From Rhodoferax sp. (lineage in GTDB: Bacteria > Pseudomonadota > Gammaproteobacteria > Burkholderiales > Burkholderiaceae_C): a stretch of 64,000 nucleotides of DNA. This document shows, in pieces, positions 37,818 to 46,794 of the stretch. The notes beneath the pieces are model-generated. The model was not told the origin of the DNA and did not search any database. It worked only from the letters and a program-made list of their open reading frames with translations. The stretch is taken from assembly GCA_019449595.1 (NCBI GenBank), contig JAGRPL010000012.1, positions 62,001 to 126,000 of the forward strand, given 5' to 3'. The translations under genes and the position numbers were made by a program. Numbering within the stretch: the stretch's first letter is position 1; each line of letters opens with the position of its first letter.

Positions 37818-38876
37818 GTGAGCATCCAGACCGACGATTTTGCCGCCCCGCCGCCCAAGCGCGTGGTGTCGGCCGCGCCCACCTCGCCCAACGAGGAAGC
37901 CATCGAGCGCGCCCTGCGCCCCAAGCTGCTCGACGAATACGTGGGGCAGGCCAAGATCCGCGAGCAGCTGGAGATTTTCATGGGTGCGGCCAAGATGCGC
38001 GGCGAGGCGCTGGACCACGTGCTGCTGTTCGGCCCGCCCGGCCTGGGCAAGACCACGCTTTCCCACATCGTGGCGGCCGAGCTGGGCGTGAACCTGCGCC
38101 AGACCAGCGGCCCGGTGCTGGAAAAGCCCAAGGACCTGGCCGCGCTCCTGACCAATCTGGAGCGCAACGACGTCCTGTTCATCGACGAGATCCACCGCCT
38201 CTCGCCGGTGGTGGAGGAAATCCTCTACCCCGCGCTGGAGGACTACAAGATCGACATCATGATCGGCGAAGGGCCGGCCGCGCGCTCCATCAAGCTCGAC
38301 CTGCAGCCTTTCACCCTGGTGGGCGCCACCACGCGTGCCGGTATGCTGACCAACCCGCTGCGCGACCGCTTCGGCATCGTGGCGCGGCTGGAGTTCTACA
38401 CCCCCGAGGAACTGGCCCGCATCGTGCAGCGCAGCGCCAGCCTGCTCAATGCCCCGATGGACGCCGAGGGCGGTTTCGAGATTGCCCGACGCTCACGCGG
38501 CACGCCCCGCATTGCCAACCGCCTGCTGCGCCGCGTGCGCGACTATGCCGACGTGAAAGGCACCGGTCACATCAGCCTGGAGATGGCCAACCGCGCCCTG
38601 GCCATGCTCGACGTGGACCCGCAGGGCTTTGACGTGATGGACCGCAAGCTGCTGGAGGCCGTGATCCACCGCTTCGACGGTGGCCCGGTGGGGCTGGACA
38701 ACATTGCTGCCAGCATCGGCGAAGAACGCGAAACCATTGAAGACGTCATTGAGCCCTACCTCATCCAGCAGGGCTATTTGCAGCGCACCCCGCGCGGGCG
38801 CATCGCCACGCTGGCGGCTTACCGCCACCTGGGGGTGACGCCGCGCACCCGGGACGACAGCCTGTTTGGCGAGTAA
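37818..38876 (+). CDS. ruvB: Holliday junction branch migration helicase RuvB
   Basis: A 352-residue AAA+ motor with Walker [11 protein letters not shown] (about residue 76), Walker [12 protein letters not shown], the sensor segment [17 protein letters not shown] and a C-terminal winged helix ending [17 protein letters not shown]. It drives branch migration with RuvA. It starts with GTG. ruvC is not in the window. Confidence 0.97.
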   Translation: MSIQTDDFAAPPPKRVVSAAPTSPNEEAIERALRPKLLDEYVGQAKIREQLEIFMGAAKMRGEALDHVLLFGPPGLGKTTLSHIVAAELGVNLRQTSGPVLEKPKDLAALLTNLERNDVLFIDEIHRLSPVVEEILYPALEDYKIDIMIGEGPAARSIKLDLQPFTLVGATTRAGMLTNPLRDRFGIVARLEFYTPEELARIVQRSASLLNAPMDAEGGFEIARRSRGTPRIANRLLRRVRDYADVKGTGHISLEMANRALAMLDVDPQGFDVMDRKLLEAVIHRFDGGPVGLDNIAASIGEERETIEDVIEPYLIQQGYLQRTPRGRIATLAAYRHLGVTPRTRDDSLFGE

Positions 38877-38881
38877 GCCGG

Positions 38882-39295
38882 CTACTCGTGGCCTGACACG
38901 CGGCCACGCAATTTCTTGACATCGCCGCGGGTGGCCTTGCTGTCGAGCCGTTTGCGCTGGGAACTCTTCGTGGGTTTGGTCGGTTTGCGCGGCTTGGGCA
39001 GCACTGCCACGCTGTCCACCAGCGCCTGCAGGCGTTCGATCGCATCCAGCCGGTTCTGTTCCTGGCTGCGCGTGGTCTGGGCCTTGATGACCACCACGCC
39101 GTCGGCGGTGATGCGCTGATCGTTCAGGCGCAGCAGCCGCTCCTTGATGGCCTCGGGCAGCGACGAGTCCGGGATGGAGTAGCGCAGGTGGATGGCGCTG
39201 GAGACCTTGTTCACGTTCTGTCCCCCCGCGCCCTGGGCACGGATGGCGGAGAACTCCATTTCGTCCTCCTGCAGGGGTATCAGCGGTTCGGCCAT
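38882..39295 (-). CDS. arfB: Peptidyl-tRNA hydrolase ArfB (ribosome rescue)
   Basis: A 137-residue class-I release factor-like protein with the catalytic GGQ at residues 24-26 (RAQGAGGQNVNKV) and the basic C-terminal tail (KPTKSSQRKRLDSKATRGD) that enters the empty mRNA channel. It frees stalled ribosomes that lack a stop codon. It is convergent with ruvB with a six-base gap. Confidence 0.93.
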   Translation of the reverse strand: MAEPLIPLQEDEMEFSAIRAQGAGGQNVNKVSSAIHLRYSIPDSSLPEAIKERLLRLNDQRITADGVVVIKAQTTRSQEQNRLDAIERLQALVDSVAVLPKPRKPTKPTKSSQRKRLDSKATRGDVKKLRGRVSGHE

Positions 39296-39334
39296 GGCTT
39301 GTATTTTCGGTCAAATGGTGCGCATACTGGCGCC

Positions 39335-40306
39335 ATGGAATTCAAGGACTACTACCAGGCGCTCGGCATTGAACGCACGGCGTCCGAAGACGAGGTGCGC
39401 AAGGCCTATCGCAAGCTGGCGCGCAAGTACCACCCCGACGTCAGCAAGGAGGCCGACGCGCAGGCCCGCATGCGCGACATCAACGAAGCCAAGGACGTGC
39501 TGGGCGACAAGGAAAAGCGCGCCGCCTACGATGCGCTGGCCGACCGGGTGGCCCGCGGTGGCCATGCCGGTGCGGCGGGTGATGGCAGCTTCCGACCGCC
39601 GCCAGGTTGGGACGAGGGGTTTGAGTTCCACCGCGGCCCCGGTCAGGGGCCGGCGGACCATGCCGATTTCAGCGAATTCTTTTCTTCGGTGTTTGGCCGG
39701 GGCGAGCAGCGGGGCGCCGCGAGCCGCGCCTACCGGGCCCGCGGCGAAGACCACCACGCCGCCATCGAAATATCCATTGAAGACGCCCTCAAGGGAGTGG
39801 AACGTGAGATCACCCTGCGCGCGCTGGAACACGACGCCCAGGGCCAGCCGACCTTTGTCAACCGCACGCTCAGCGTGAAGATACCCGCCGGTGTGCACCC
39901 GGGCCAGTTCATCCGCCTGGCCGGCCACGGCATGCCGGGACAGGGGGGCGGGGCGTCGGGGGACCTGTATCTGGAAGTGCGCATGGCGCCGCATCCGCTG
40001 TACCGCGTGGAGGGCAGCGATCTGTACATGACCCTGCCCGTCACCCCGACCGAGGCCGCGCTGGGCGCGCAGGTGCAGGTGCCCACGCCCGCGGGGGGCG
40101 TGGTGGAAGTCACCGTGCCGCCCAACGCGCGCAGCGGCCTCAAGTTGCGCCTGAAAGAACGTGGCTTGCCGGGCAAGCCGCCGGGACATTTGTATTTGCT
40201 GCTGGACATTGCGCTGCCGCCCGCCGACACCGACGCCGCACGCAAGGCCTACGAACAACTGGCCCAGGCCGCGCCGTTCCATCCAAGGCGCCATCTGGGC
40301 GTGTAG
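39335..40306 (+). CDS. cbpA: DnaJ-like co-chaperone CbpA
   Basis: A 323-residue type II J-protein: J domain (1-70) with the HPD motif in ARKYHPDVSKE, a Gly/Phe-rich linker, and two C-terminal beta-barrel substrate domains, without the zinc fingers of DnaJ. It activates DnaK and may bind DNA. It is followed after 11 bp by the modulator gene cbpM, the usual pair. Confidence 0.94.
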   Translation: MEFKDYYQALGIERTASEDEVRKAYRKLARKYHPDVSKEADAQARMRDINEAKDVLGDKEKRAAYDALADRVARGGHAGAAGDGSFRPPPGWDEGFEFHRGPGQGPADHADFSEFFSSVFGRGEQRGAASRAYRARGEDHHAAIEISIEDALKGVEREITLRALEHDAQGQPTFVNRTLSVKIPAGVHPGQFIRLAGHGMPGQGGGASGDLYLEVRMAPHPLYRVEGSDLYMTLPVTPTEAALGAQVQVPTPAGGVVEVTVPPNARSGLKLRLKERGLPGKPPGHLYLLLDIALPPADTDAARKAYEQLAQAAPFHPRRHLGV

Positions 40307-40317
40307 GGAGTGTGACC

Positions 40318-40641
40318 ATGACCGCTTACACAACGACCACCGTCCTCACGGCCACGGCCATCAACGCCGAACATCCGCTGGCGGCACGCGAGCTGGCGCA
40401 GGCCTGCGGCGCCGATCTGGACTGGGTGGCGCAGCTGGTGGAGGTCGGCATTGTGGCCGCTGCGCCGCTGGCTGCCGCGCCCGACGACTGGCACTTTGAC
40501 AGCGCCGACCTGCGCAGCGCCCTGGAGGCGCGCCGGCTGGAGCGCGACTTTGGCGTGGGGCTGGAGGCGGCCGCGCTGATCCTGGACTTGCAGCACGAGG
40601 TGCGCCGGCTCAAGGCGGTGCTGCAGGCGCGGGGGCGCTGA
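40318..40641 (+). CDS. cbpM: Chaperone modulator CbpM
   Basis: A 107-residue MerR-like helical protein (LAARELAQACGADLDWVAQLVEVGIV, then the helix LGVGLEAAALILDLQHEVRRLKAVL-type ending). CbpM binds the CbpA J domain and inhibits it. ATG preferred, with GGGAG seven bases upstream; a GTG two codons earlier is possible. Confidence 0.88.
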   Translation: MTAYTTTTVLTATAINAEHPLAARELAQACGADLDWVAQLVEVGIVAAAPLAAAPDDWHFDSADLRSALEARRLERDFGVGLEAAALILDLQHEVRRLKAVLQARGR

Positions 40642-40673
40642 CGACCCTGCGCGAAGCGGGGTTCCCCAAGTCG

Positions 40674-41528
40674 CTACCGGGGCGGCGCGACTTCCTGCTC
40701 CACCTGCCGGATCAATGCGTGAATCCGCGTGTCGCCGTCGAGCTTGCGGTCGCTGGCGGCGTTGATGAATCCGCGCAGATAGGACAGGGGAACCCATCGG
40801 CTGGGAACCGTGATGCGGGCGGCGCGTCGCTGTACCCCGTCGACCACGCGTTGGGCCACCGCCTCCGGGGAAATGGCTTTGTTGAGCGGCCAGGGGAAGA
40901 CCATGCCGACCAGCCGGGTCGCTATGGGGTGTCCTCCAAATGCCACCTTGGCGATGGGAGTGGAAACCCACCCCGGGTAGAGCACGCCCGCGGTGGCGCC
41001 GGTCCCTGCCAGCTCTGCGCGCAATGCCCGAGCGAACATTTCGACACCGGCCTTGGACATGGCATACGGCGCGTTGAGCACACCGTTGATATAGGCGTAG
41101 AAGGAGGCGGTGACCAGTACATGTCCCTTGCGCGCCATGATCTGTGGCAGACAGGCACGCACCGTGCGCCAGACGCCCAACAAGTCCACCTCAATGATGT
41201 GCTCGAAGGTCTGTTCGTTGATCCGGGCGATGGTTGCTGGCGGGTCACATGCGATGCCGGCATTGGCAAACACCATGTCCAGGCCGCCGAAGCGGCGCAC
41301 TGCAGCGGCCACCACCGCATCGGCGCCTGCGCGGTCGGTGACATCCAGTGCCATCGCCATGACGCGGTCCGTGCCCATGCTGGCCGCCAGCGCATCCACC
41401 GCCTGCTGAGACACATCGGTCAATACCACCGTCGCCCCTGCGGCATGCAGGGCGCGGGCACAGGCAGCCCCAATGCCACCGGATGCGCCCGTGATGAGGA
41501 CGACTTTGTCTTGCAGTGGAAATTTCAT
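40674..41528 (-). CDS. Short-chain dehydrogenase/reductase
   Basis: A 284-residue SDR with the cofactor loop ITGASGGIGAACARAL, the structural motif FANAGIA, and the catalytic serine-tyrosine-lysine set (TASFYAY and PYAMSKAGVEMFARAL). A C-terminal extension of about 60 residues includes RWVPLSYLRGFINAA, which may touch the membrane. It lies 43 bp after the desaturase fusion gene on the same strand, so it may act on the same lipid pathway. Substrate unknown. Confidence 0.85.
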   Translation of the reverse strand: MKFPLQDKVVLITGASGGIGAACARALHAAGATVVLTDVSQQAVDALAASMGTDRVMAMALDVTDRAGADAVVAAAVRRFGGLDMVFANAGIACDPPATIARINEQTFEHIIEVDLLGVWRTVRACLPQIMARKGHVLVTASFYAYINGVLNAPYAMSKAGVEMFARALRAELAGTGATAGVLYPGWVSTPIAKVAFGGHPIATRLVGMVFPWPLNKAISPEAVAQRVVDGVQRRAARITVPSRWVPLSYLRGFINAASDRKLDGDTRIHALIRQVEQEVAPPR

Positions 41529-41571
41529 GGTTGGCTTCTTGGGGTGGAGATGGAGGGGCGGTCCATGCGCC

Positions 41572-43287
41572 TCAATCCCGGTGCGCGTTGTGCACGATCA
41601 GCAGTTGCGCGGCGTAGTAGGTCGCCAGAATCCACAGCGAGTCCAGGGGTACGGGCGTGACGAACTTGTTGATGGCGATCAGCGCGTCGCTCACCATGAA
41701 AATGCAGGCGCCGGCGGCCACCCAGCGGGCGGCGGCGTCCCCCCGCACCGTGGCGCGGCCCAGTGCCTGGGCCGCCATCAGCGAGATGACGGTGACATAC
41801 GCCGCCACGGCGCCCTTGAGCACCGGGTCGCCCAGGCCGCCCCACACGATGGCGTACATTACCGCGCCCACGCCCAGCACCAGCGCCAGTGCGCGCCGGT
41901 TGGCAAACCAGGCGCAGCCCTGGCGGAACAGCGCGATGTAGAACAGGTGCGCCACCAGGAAGGATGCCAGCCCCGGAATGAAGTAGTTGCCTGGCAGCAT
42001 CAGGAACACGTCTCCGGCCAGCGAAAACACCAGTGCGGCCATCAAAAATGCATCAAATCGGGCTATGGCGCCCGCGGATACTGCGCGCATAGCTACGAAA
42101 ACAATAGCAAGCACCATGGCCAGGGGTTTGAACAGGTAGTAGGTTCCGAGCAGGCCCAGGGCGCCCAGTGTGGCCAGCGCAGCGCTTTCCACCACCAGCA
42201 CTTCCAGCGCCGACAACCGCCCCTGCATGAAGCGCCCGGTGGCCCACACGCCGCTGGCAATGGCGGCGCACCAGATGGCGGCTTCGCTGGCCGGCAACGC
42301 GTCCGCCACCCACAGGAAGGCCGAGACGGCACCCAACATCAGCACGAACTGCAGGCCGGCAAACCACTGCTGTGCAGCGGTGAGCGGAGGGTTGAAGGTG
42401 GTGACCGAGGCGAGCGTGAACGCGGGCTTGGGGTGGGCCTGCGCCAGGTCGGCTGGCTGCCAGCCCGGCGGCTTGAACCAGATGCGCAGCTTGTCGCCCC
42501 AGTTTTTCGTGCGCCAGGAGTCCTTGGCCAGCGCCCAGTAGACATCCACGTTGGCCCACAGCGGGTCCCAGCTGTTGAGCGCGCCGCGCGTGCCGTAGAC
42601 GCAGGGTTCGCGCTCTTCCTGGAAGGTGCCAAACAGGCGATCCCACAGCACCAGAATGCCGCCGTAGTTCTTGTCGATGTACGGGTCGTTCACGGCGTGG
42701 TGCACCCGGTGGTTGCTGGGCGAGCAGAACACGCGGTCAAACCAGCCCAGCTTGCCGACCTGCTCGGTGTGCACCCAGAACTGGTAGAGCAGGTCGATCA
42801 GTAGCACGGTGCCAAACACGGCGGGCGGCACGCCCGCCAGCGCCATGGGCAGGTAAAAAATCCAGCCCAGCAGCAGGCCGCTGGAGGTCTGGCGCAGGGC
42901 GGTGGAGAGGTTGTAGTGCTGGCTCTGGTGGTGCACCACATGGGCGGCCCAGAACACGGCCACCACATGGCCGGCGCGGTGCAGCCAGTAGTAGCACAGG
43001 TCGTAGAACACCAGCGCCAGCAGCACGCCGTACCAGCTGCTCCAGAACGCGGGCTGCGGGACCAGGGCCACGGCGCTGAATACGGCGGTGTAGATGCCGA
43101 TGGTCAGCAGCTTGCCCAGCACGCCGGCGAGCTGGCTCAGGACGCCCAGGCTGATGCTGTTGATGGCATCGTTCAGGCGGTAGGGCGTCTGGCCCCGGGT
43201 CCGGCTGGCAGCCGTGCGGCTCCAGGCGAACTCCAGGGCGATCAGCAGCAGGAACACGGGGGTGGCGAAAACGATGACTTTACTCAT
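41572..43287 (-). CDS. Sterol desaturase/fatty acid hydroxylase - YhhN (lysoplasmalogenase-like) fusion
   Basis: A 571-residue membrane protein with two families joined. The N-terminal half has the three histidine boxes of the di-iron fatty acid hydroxylase superfamily (HRAGH 103-107, HVVHH 116-120, NHRVHH 192-197). The C-terminal half (about 370-570) is a YhhN/TMEM86 domain with several helices and the SLAGDVFLML motif. In animals the same two families are alkylglycerol monooxygenase and lysoplasmalogenase, both ether-lipid-cleaving enzymes. Residues about 393-412 derive from an interspersed repeat. ATG at 43287 preferred; one seven codons earlier is possible. Confidence 0.87.
   Translation of the reverse strand: MSKVIVFATPVFLLLIALEFAWSRTAASRTRGQTPYRLNDAINSISLGVLSQLAGVLGKLLTIGIYTAVFSAVALVPQPAFWSSWYGVLLALVFYDLCYYWLHRAGHVVAVFWAAHVVHHQSQHYNLSTALRQTSSGLLLGWIFYLPMALAGVPPAVFGTVLLIDLLYQFWVHTEQVGKLGWFDRVFCSPSNHRVHHAVNDPYIDKNYGGILVLWDRLFGTFQEEREPCVYGTRGALNSWDPLWANVDVYWALAKDSWRTKNWGDKLRIWFKPPGWQPADLAQAHPKPAFTLASVTTFNPPLTAAQQWFAGLQFVLMLGAVSAFLWVADALPASEAAIWCAAIASGVWATGRFMQGRLSALEVLVVESAALATLGALGLLGTYYLFKPLAMVLAIVFVAMRAVSAGAIARFDAFLMAALVFSLAGDVFLMLPGNYFIPGLASFLVAHLFYIALFRQGCAWFANRRALALVLGVGAVMYAIVWGGLGDPVLKGAVAAYVTVISLMAAQALGRATVRGDAAARWVAAGACIFMVSDALIAINKFVTPVPLDSLWILATYYAAQLLIVHNAHRD
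42051..42110 (-). repeat. Interspersed short repeat, copy R5 (inside the YhhN domain)
   Basis: Read on the minus strand: TTGCTATTGTTTTCGTAGCT, then a TGCGCGCAGTATCC core and a right arm GCGCCATAGCCCGATTTGAT. Both arms match the R1 pattern well. It is translated in frame as residues 393-412 of the fusion protein, in the loop after the first YhhN helix. Confidence 0.7.
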
Positions 43288-43367
43288 GCGCGGATTTTCG
43301 CCGAGCATGCGCTTGCTTTAAACCGGGTCAACCCTTACGGCGGCCGGGACGCACCCCGGGGGGAGCA

Positions 43368-44018
43368 TCAGGTGCTGGTTTCGTCCAGCGCGGCGTCGTC
43401 CAGGTGGCGGGTGTCGGACCAGCCGACCAGGGTCAGGGCATCGGGCGTCCACAGCAGGCGGTTGATGGCGGCGTTGCCCAGTTCCCAGGTGCGGGGCGCG
43501 CCAATGTCCTGCTGCGTGGCCAGGCGGTACAGCGCGTCCATCACGCCGCCATGGGCCACCAGCACGATCTGCTGGCCCAGGTGCTGGCTGGCCAGGGTGT
43601 TGACGGTGTGGGCCACGCGGTCGCGCAGCTGCACCAGGGTTTCGCCGCCTTCGGGTGCGTAGTGGGGATCGCGCTGGCGCCAGCGGCGCGCCTCTTCGGG
43701 CCAGCCGGCGGCAATCTGGGCGTAGGTCTGGCCCTCGAAGCGGCCGAATCCGCGCTCGCGCAGCCCGGTGTGCAGGTGCACGGTGCCGGCCGCCGGGCCG
43801 CCGCACCGGTCGGCAATGGCCTGCGCCGTGGCGCGGGCCCGAGACAGGTCGCTGGCGTAGATGGCGGCAATGGATTCGTCGGCCAGGGCCTGCGCCAGGC
43901 GCGCGGCCTGCCAGCGGCCGCGGTCGTTGAGGTCGATGTCGAGCTGGCCCTGCAGGCGGGTGTCCACGTTCCAGGCGGTTTCGCCATGGCGTACGGCGAT
44001 GATGCGGGTAGCGCCCAT
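43368..44018 (-). CDS. Histidine phosphatase family protein (phosphoglycerate mutase-like)
   Basis: 216 residues with the phosphohistidine motif AVRHGETAWN (about residue 8), the conserved arginine in SDLSRARATAQAI, GLRERGFGRFEGQ with its glutamate, and the second histidine in VLVAHGGVMDAL. The family includes cofactor-dependent mutases and broad sugar-phosphate or nucleotide phosphatases; substrate unknown. It is last in the five-gene minus-strand run, overlapping the lipoprotein gene by one base. Confidence 0.87.
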   Translation of the reverse strand: MGATRIIAVRHGETAWNVDTRLQGQLDIDLNDRGRWQAARLAQALADESIAAIYASDLSRARATAQAIADRCGGPAAGTVHLHTGLRERGFGRFEGQTYAQIAAGWPEEARRWRQRDPHYAPEGGETLVQLRDRVAHTVNTLASQHLGQQIVLVAHGGVMDALYRLATQQDIGAPRTWELGNAAINRLLWTPDALTLVGWSDTRHLDDAALDETST

Positions 44019-44635
44019 CAGCGGGTCGGCGCGGAGCCGGGTGCCAGCTCGATGGCCACCTTGCGGGGGCCGGGCGGCGGGTTGGGGTAGTCGCGCAGGG
44101 CGGCGTCCAGGATCACGGGTAGCAGGTTGGCGCTGTCCGACCAGGGGCCGGTGTGGCTGGCGCTCGTTTCGTAGGCTACCTGGTTGGTGGCAACTTCGCG
44201 CAGGAGCAGGTGCACGGTGTACTGGTACCAGGGCGGCTCCATCATGCCGTAGCCGTAACCGAAGAAGGCGCCCGGCGTGCCCACGCCCCAGGAGAAGTTC
44301 CAGGGGCGCATGGGGCGCTGCGCAATGCGGTCAAACTGCTCCATGCTCACGTCCAGCTGCACGCTGTAGCGGGGGTGCTGGGGGTCGGGCTGCAAGCCGA
44401 CCTTGGCCAGTGCCTGCGTGGCCATGGCTTCCACGCTGTCGCGGTTGGCGCCGGCCGTGTGGGACGGCAGGCGCTCAAACCGGTAGCTGGCGCCGGCAAC
44501 GGCGGGGCGGGTGCCGGTGAAGCTCTGCACCTCGCTGTCGATCATGCGCGGCAGGGCGCAGCCGCCCAGCAGCAGCGGGGCGCACAGCACGGCGCACAGT
44601 GCGCTGCGTTGAATCAGGCCCCGCCAGGGTGTCAT
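44018..44635 (-). CDS. Outer-membrane-type lipoprotein, DUF4136-like
   Basis: 205 residues with a lipoprotein signal peptide ending in the lipobox LLGGC (cysteine near residue 26), then a DUF4136-like domain (SYRFERLPS ... VQLDVSM ... [16 protein letters not shown]). Function unknown. Its start overlaps the end of ttcA by four bases. Confidence 0.78.
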   Translation of the reverse strand: MTPWRGLIQRSALCAVLCAPLLLGGCALPRMIDSEVQSFTGTRPAVAGASYRFERLPSHTAGANRDSVEAMATQALAKVGLQPDPQHPRYSVQLDVSMEQFDRIAQRPMRPWNFSWGVGTPGAFFGYGYGMMEPPWYQYTVHLLLREVATNQVAYETSASHTGPWSDSANLLPVILDAALRDYPNPPPGPRKVAIELAPGSAPTR

Positions 44636-45561
44636 ACCGTTACTACCTGCAGTCCGGGCAGGGTTGCGGCCACCGGGAATTCTTCTTCGTCAAAAGCCTT
44701 GTCGCCGTCTGCATCGGGTACCCCCGTGATCTGGATGTTCTTGAAGTCGTGGCGTTTGTGGTCCATCAGGTGCGAGGGCACCACGTTGTGCAGCGCGGTG
44801 AACATGGTCTCGGTGCGCCCCGGGTACTGCTTTTCCCACTCGCGCAGCATATTGCCGATCTGCTTGCGCTGCAAGTGCTCCTGGCTGCCGCACAGGTTGC
44901 ACGGAATGATGGGGAACTTGCGGTGCTCGGCCCAGCGGATCAGGTCTTTCTCGGCCACGTTGGCCAACGGGCGGATCACGATGTGGCCGCCGTCGTCGCT
45001 CACCAGTTTCGGGGGCATGCCCTTCAACTTGCCGCCGAAGAACATGTTGAGGAAGAAGGTCTGCAGCATGTCGTCGCGGTGGTGGCCCAGGGCGATCTTG
45101 GTGATCTTCAGTTCGTCGGCCACGCGGTACAGGATGCCGCGGCGCAGGCGGCTGCACAGGCTGCACATGGTCTTGCCCTCGGGCACCACTTTCTTGACGA
45201 TGCTGTAGGTGTCCTGCGTCTCGATGTGAAAGGGCACGCCCAGCGTCTTGAGGTATTCGGGCAGGATGTGGTCGGGAAAGCCCGGCTGCTTCTGGTCGAG
45301 GTTGACGGCGATAAGCTCAAAGTTCACCGGGGCGCGGGCCTGCAGCTTCAGCAGGATGTCGAGCATGCCAAAGCTGTCCTTGCCGCCGGAGAGGCACACC
45401 ATCACGCGATCGCCTTCCTCGATCATGTTGTAGTCCATGATGGCCTGGCCCACCTGGCGGCACAGGCGCTTTTCCAGCTTGTGCGTTTCGCGCTCGATCT
45501 TGAGCGTTTGGGTGTCCTTGGCCACGGGGGCCGCTTCTTGCTCTGTCCAGACTGCGTTCAT
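44632..45561 (-). CDS. ttcA: tRNA 2-thiocytidine(32) synthetase TtcA
   Basis: A 309-residue PP-loop ATPase with [10 protein letters not shown] (about residue 55) and the two CxxC pairs, CSLC and CNLC, that bind a [4Fe-4S] cluster. It thiolates C32 in certain tRNAs. I chose the ATG (MNAVWTEQ); a GTG 12 bases upstream overlaps the folB region. It is five bases from folB. Confidence 0.95.
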   Translation of the reverse strand: MNAVWTEQEAAPVAKDTQTLKIERETHKLEKRLCRQVGQAIMDYNMIEEGDRVMVCLSGGKDSFGMLDILLKLQARAPVNFELIAVNLDQKQPGFPDHILPEYLKTLGVPFHIETQDTYSIVKKVVPEGKTMCSLCSRLRRGILYRVADELKITKIALGHHRDDMLQTFFLNMFFGGKLKGMPPKLVSDDGGHIVIRPLANVAEKDLIRWAEHRKFPIIPCNLCGSQEHLQRKQIGNMLREWEKQYPGRTETMFTALHNVVPSHLMDHKRHDFKNIQITGVPDADGDKAFDEEEFPVAATLPGLQVVTV

Positions 45562-45566
45562 GGGGG

Positions 45567-45944
45567 TTACCACTTTCCTGTTTCTACGCGGATGGCGACT
45601 TCGCAGTCGTCAAAAATTTCCAGCTTGGCGATCTTGACCCGCACGCCCAGCACGCCGGGCAACTGCAGCAGCCGGTGCGCCAGCTTGCCGATCAGGCTCT
45701 CCAGCAGGTTCACATGTTCGGCCGTGCACTCGTCGATGATGATGCGGCGCACCTTGCGGTAGTCCAGCACATGGCTGATGTCGTCGTCGTGGGGCAGCAG
45801 CGGCTGCGGGCCCAGGCACAACTCGGCGTCCACCTGGATGGGTTGCGGCGCGGTTTTTTCCGATTCCAGAATGCCCAGGTTGGCGTCAAAGCGCAAGCCG
45901 GTGAGGGTCAGGATCTGGGTTCCCGTGGTGTGTTGCATGGTCAT
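45567..45944 (-). CDS. folB: Dihydroneopterin aldolase
   Basis: A 125-residue FolB-type protein: [23 protein letters not shown] at the N terminus, the conserved HVLDYRKV and the catalytic-region [14 protein letters not shown] glutamate helix, then [19 protein letters not shown]. It cleaves dihydroneopterin in folate synthesis. The upstream SDR resembles pteridine reductases, so the two may form a pterin module. Confidence 0.9.
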   Translation of the reverse strand: MTMQHTTGTQILTLTGLRFDANLGILESEKTAPQPIQVDAELCLGPQPLLPHDDDISHVLDYRKVRRIIIDECTAEHVNLLESLIGKLAHRLLQLPGVLGVRVKIAKLEIFDDCEVAIRVETGKW

Positions 45945-45966
45945 TGGTGGACGGTTGGGGGCGCTG

Positions 45967-46773
45967 TCACATCAGGGAAAAATCGCGCTCGAAGCGCATC
46001 AGGTGCTGGCCGCCGTCCACCAGCAGCGTGGTGCCGGTGATGGAGCGGTTCTGCAGCGCAAACAGCACGGTGGCGGCCACGTCCTGTGCCGTGCTGGAGC
46101 GCCCCAGTGGCGAGAGCGTGTGCAGCGCCGCAAATTTGGCGTCGCTGAGCAGGTGGCTGGTCAGGGTCAGGCCGGGGGCCACGCCCACCACGCGCAGCAG
46201 CGGGCTCAGGCTCAGCGCCAGCATGGTGTTGGCCGCTTCCAGCGCGGCCTTGGACAGGGTGTAGCTCAGGAAATCGGGGTTCTGGTTCCACAGCTTCTGG
46301 TCCAGCAGGTTGACCACGGCCGCGTTGATGGCCGCTCCGCTGGCGGGCGCGGGCGGGCTGCGCCGGGCGATGTGGGCGTGCAGGGCTTGCGCCAGCAAGA
46401 TGGCCGCGCCGGCGTTGCTGCGCATGTGCTTTTCCATGGCCGCGAAGCTGAAGCTGGCCGTGGTGTCGTGCTCAAAAGTGGAGGCGCTGTTGACCACGGC
46501 GTCCACTTCGCCCAGGGCTTCCACCACGGTGGGCAGCAGCTGGCGCACCGCGGTCTCATCTCCCAAATCACAGCGAAAAGCGGTTGCACCCGGCGTCAAA
46601 TGTGCGCAGTCAGCTACGGTTTTTGTAGCATCCTCCAGCGAATCGCGGTAATGCACGGCCACCCGCCAGCCCGCGCCGGCCAACGCCAGCGCAATTTCGC
46701 GCCCCAGACGCTTGGCAGCGCCGGTCACCAGAACGGTGGGCGCATGCGGGGAAGCAGGGGAGGGTGGGGACAT
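45967..46773 (-). CDS. SDR family oxidoreductase, FolM-like pteridine reductase
   Basis: A 268-residue SDR. The cofactor loop is VTGAAKRLGREIALALA with the basic residues typical of NADPH-dependent pteridine reductases (FolM/PTR1), and the active site is in FLSYTLSKAALEAAN. The last residues RFERDFSLM form an extra tail. Position 22 bp before folB supports a folate/monapterin role; this is inference. Residues about 48-70 come from an interspersed repeat, in the loop between beta-2 and beta-3. Divergent from the methyltransferase gene by 21 bp. Confidence 0.82.
   Translation of the reverse strand: MSPPSPASPHAPTVLVTGAAKRLGREIALALAGAGWRVAVHYRDSLEDATKTVADCAHLTPGATAFRCDLGDETAVRQLLPTVVEALGEVDAVVNSASTFEHDTTASFSFAAMEKHMRSNAGAAILLAQALHAHIARRSPPAPASGAAINAAVVNLLDQKLWNQNPDFLSYTLSKAALEAANTMLALSLSPLLRVVGVAPGLTLTSHLLSDAKFAALHTLSPLGRSSTAQDVAATVLFALQNRSITGTTLLVDGGQHLMRFERDFSLM
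46564..46630 (-). repeat. Interspersed short repeat, copy R6 (inside the FolM-like SDR)
   Basis: On the minus strand: TGCTACAAAAACCGTAGCTG, a CTGCGCACATTTGA core, and a right arm GCGGTTGCA-type ending near TGTGATTTGG. It matches R1 arm and core order and is translated in frame as about residues 48-70. Confidence 0.65.
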
Positions 46774-46794
46774 TGGGAGACAATTCAGTCTGAG

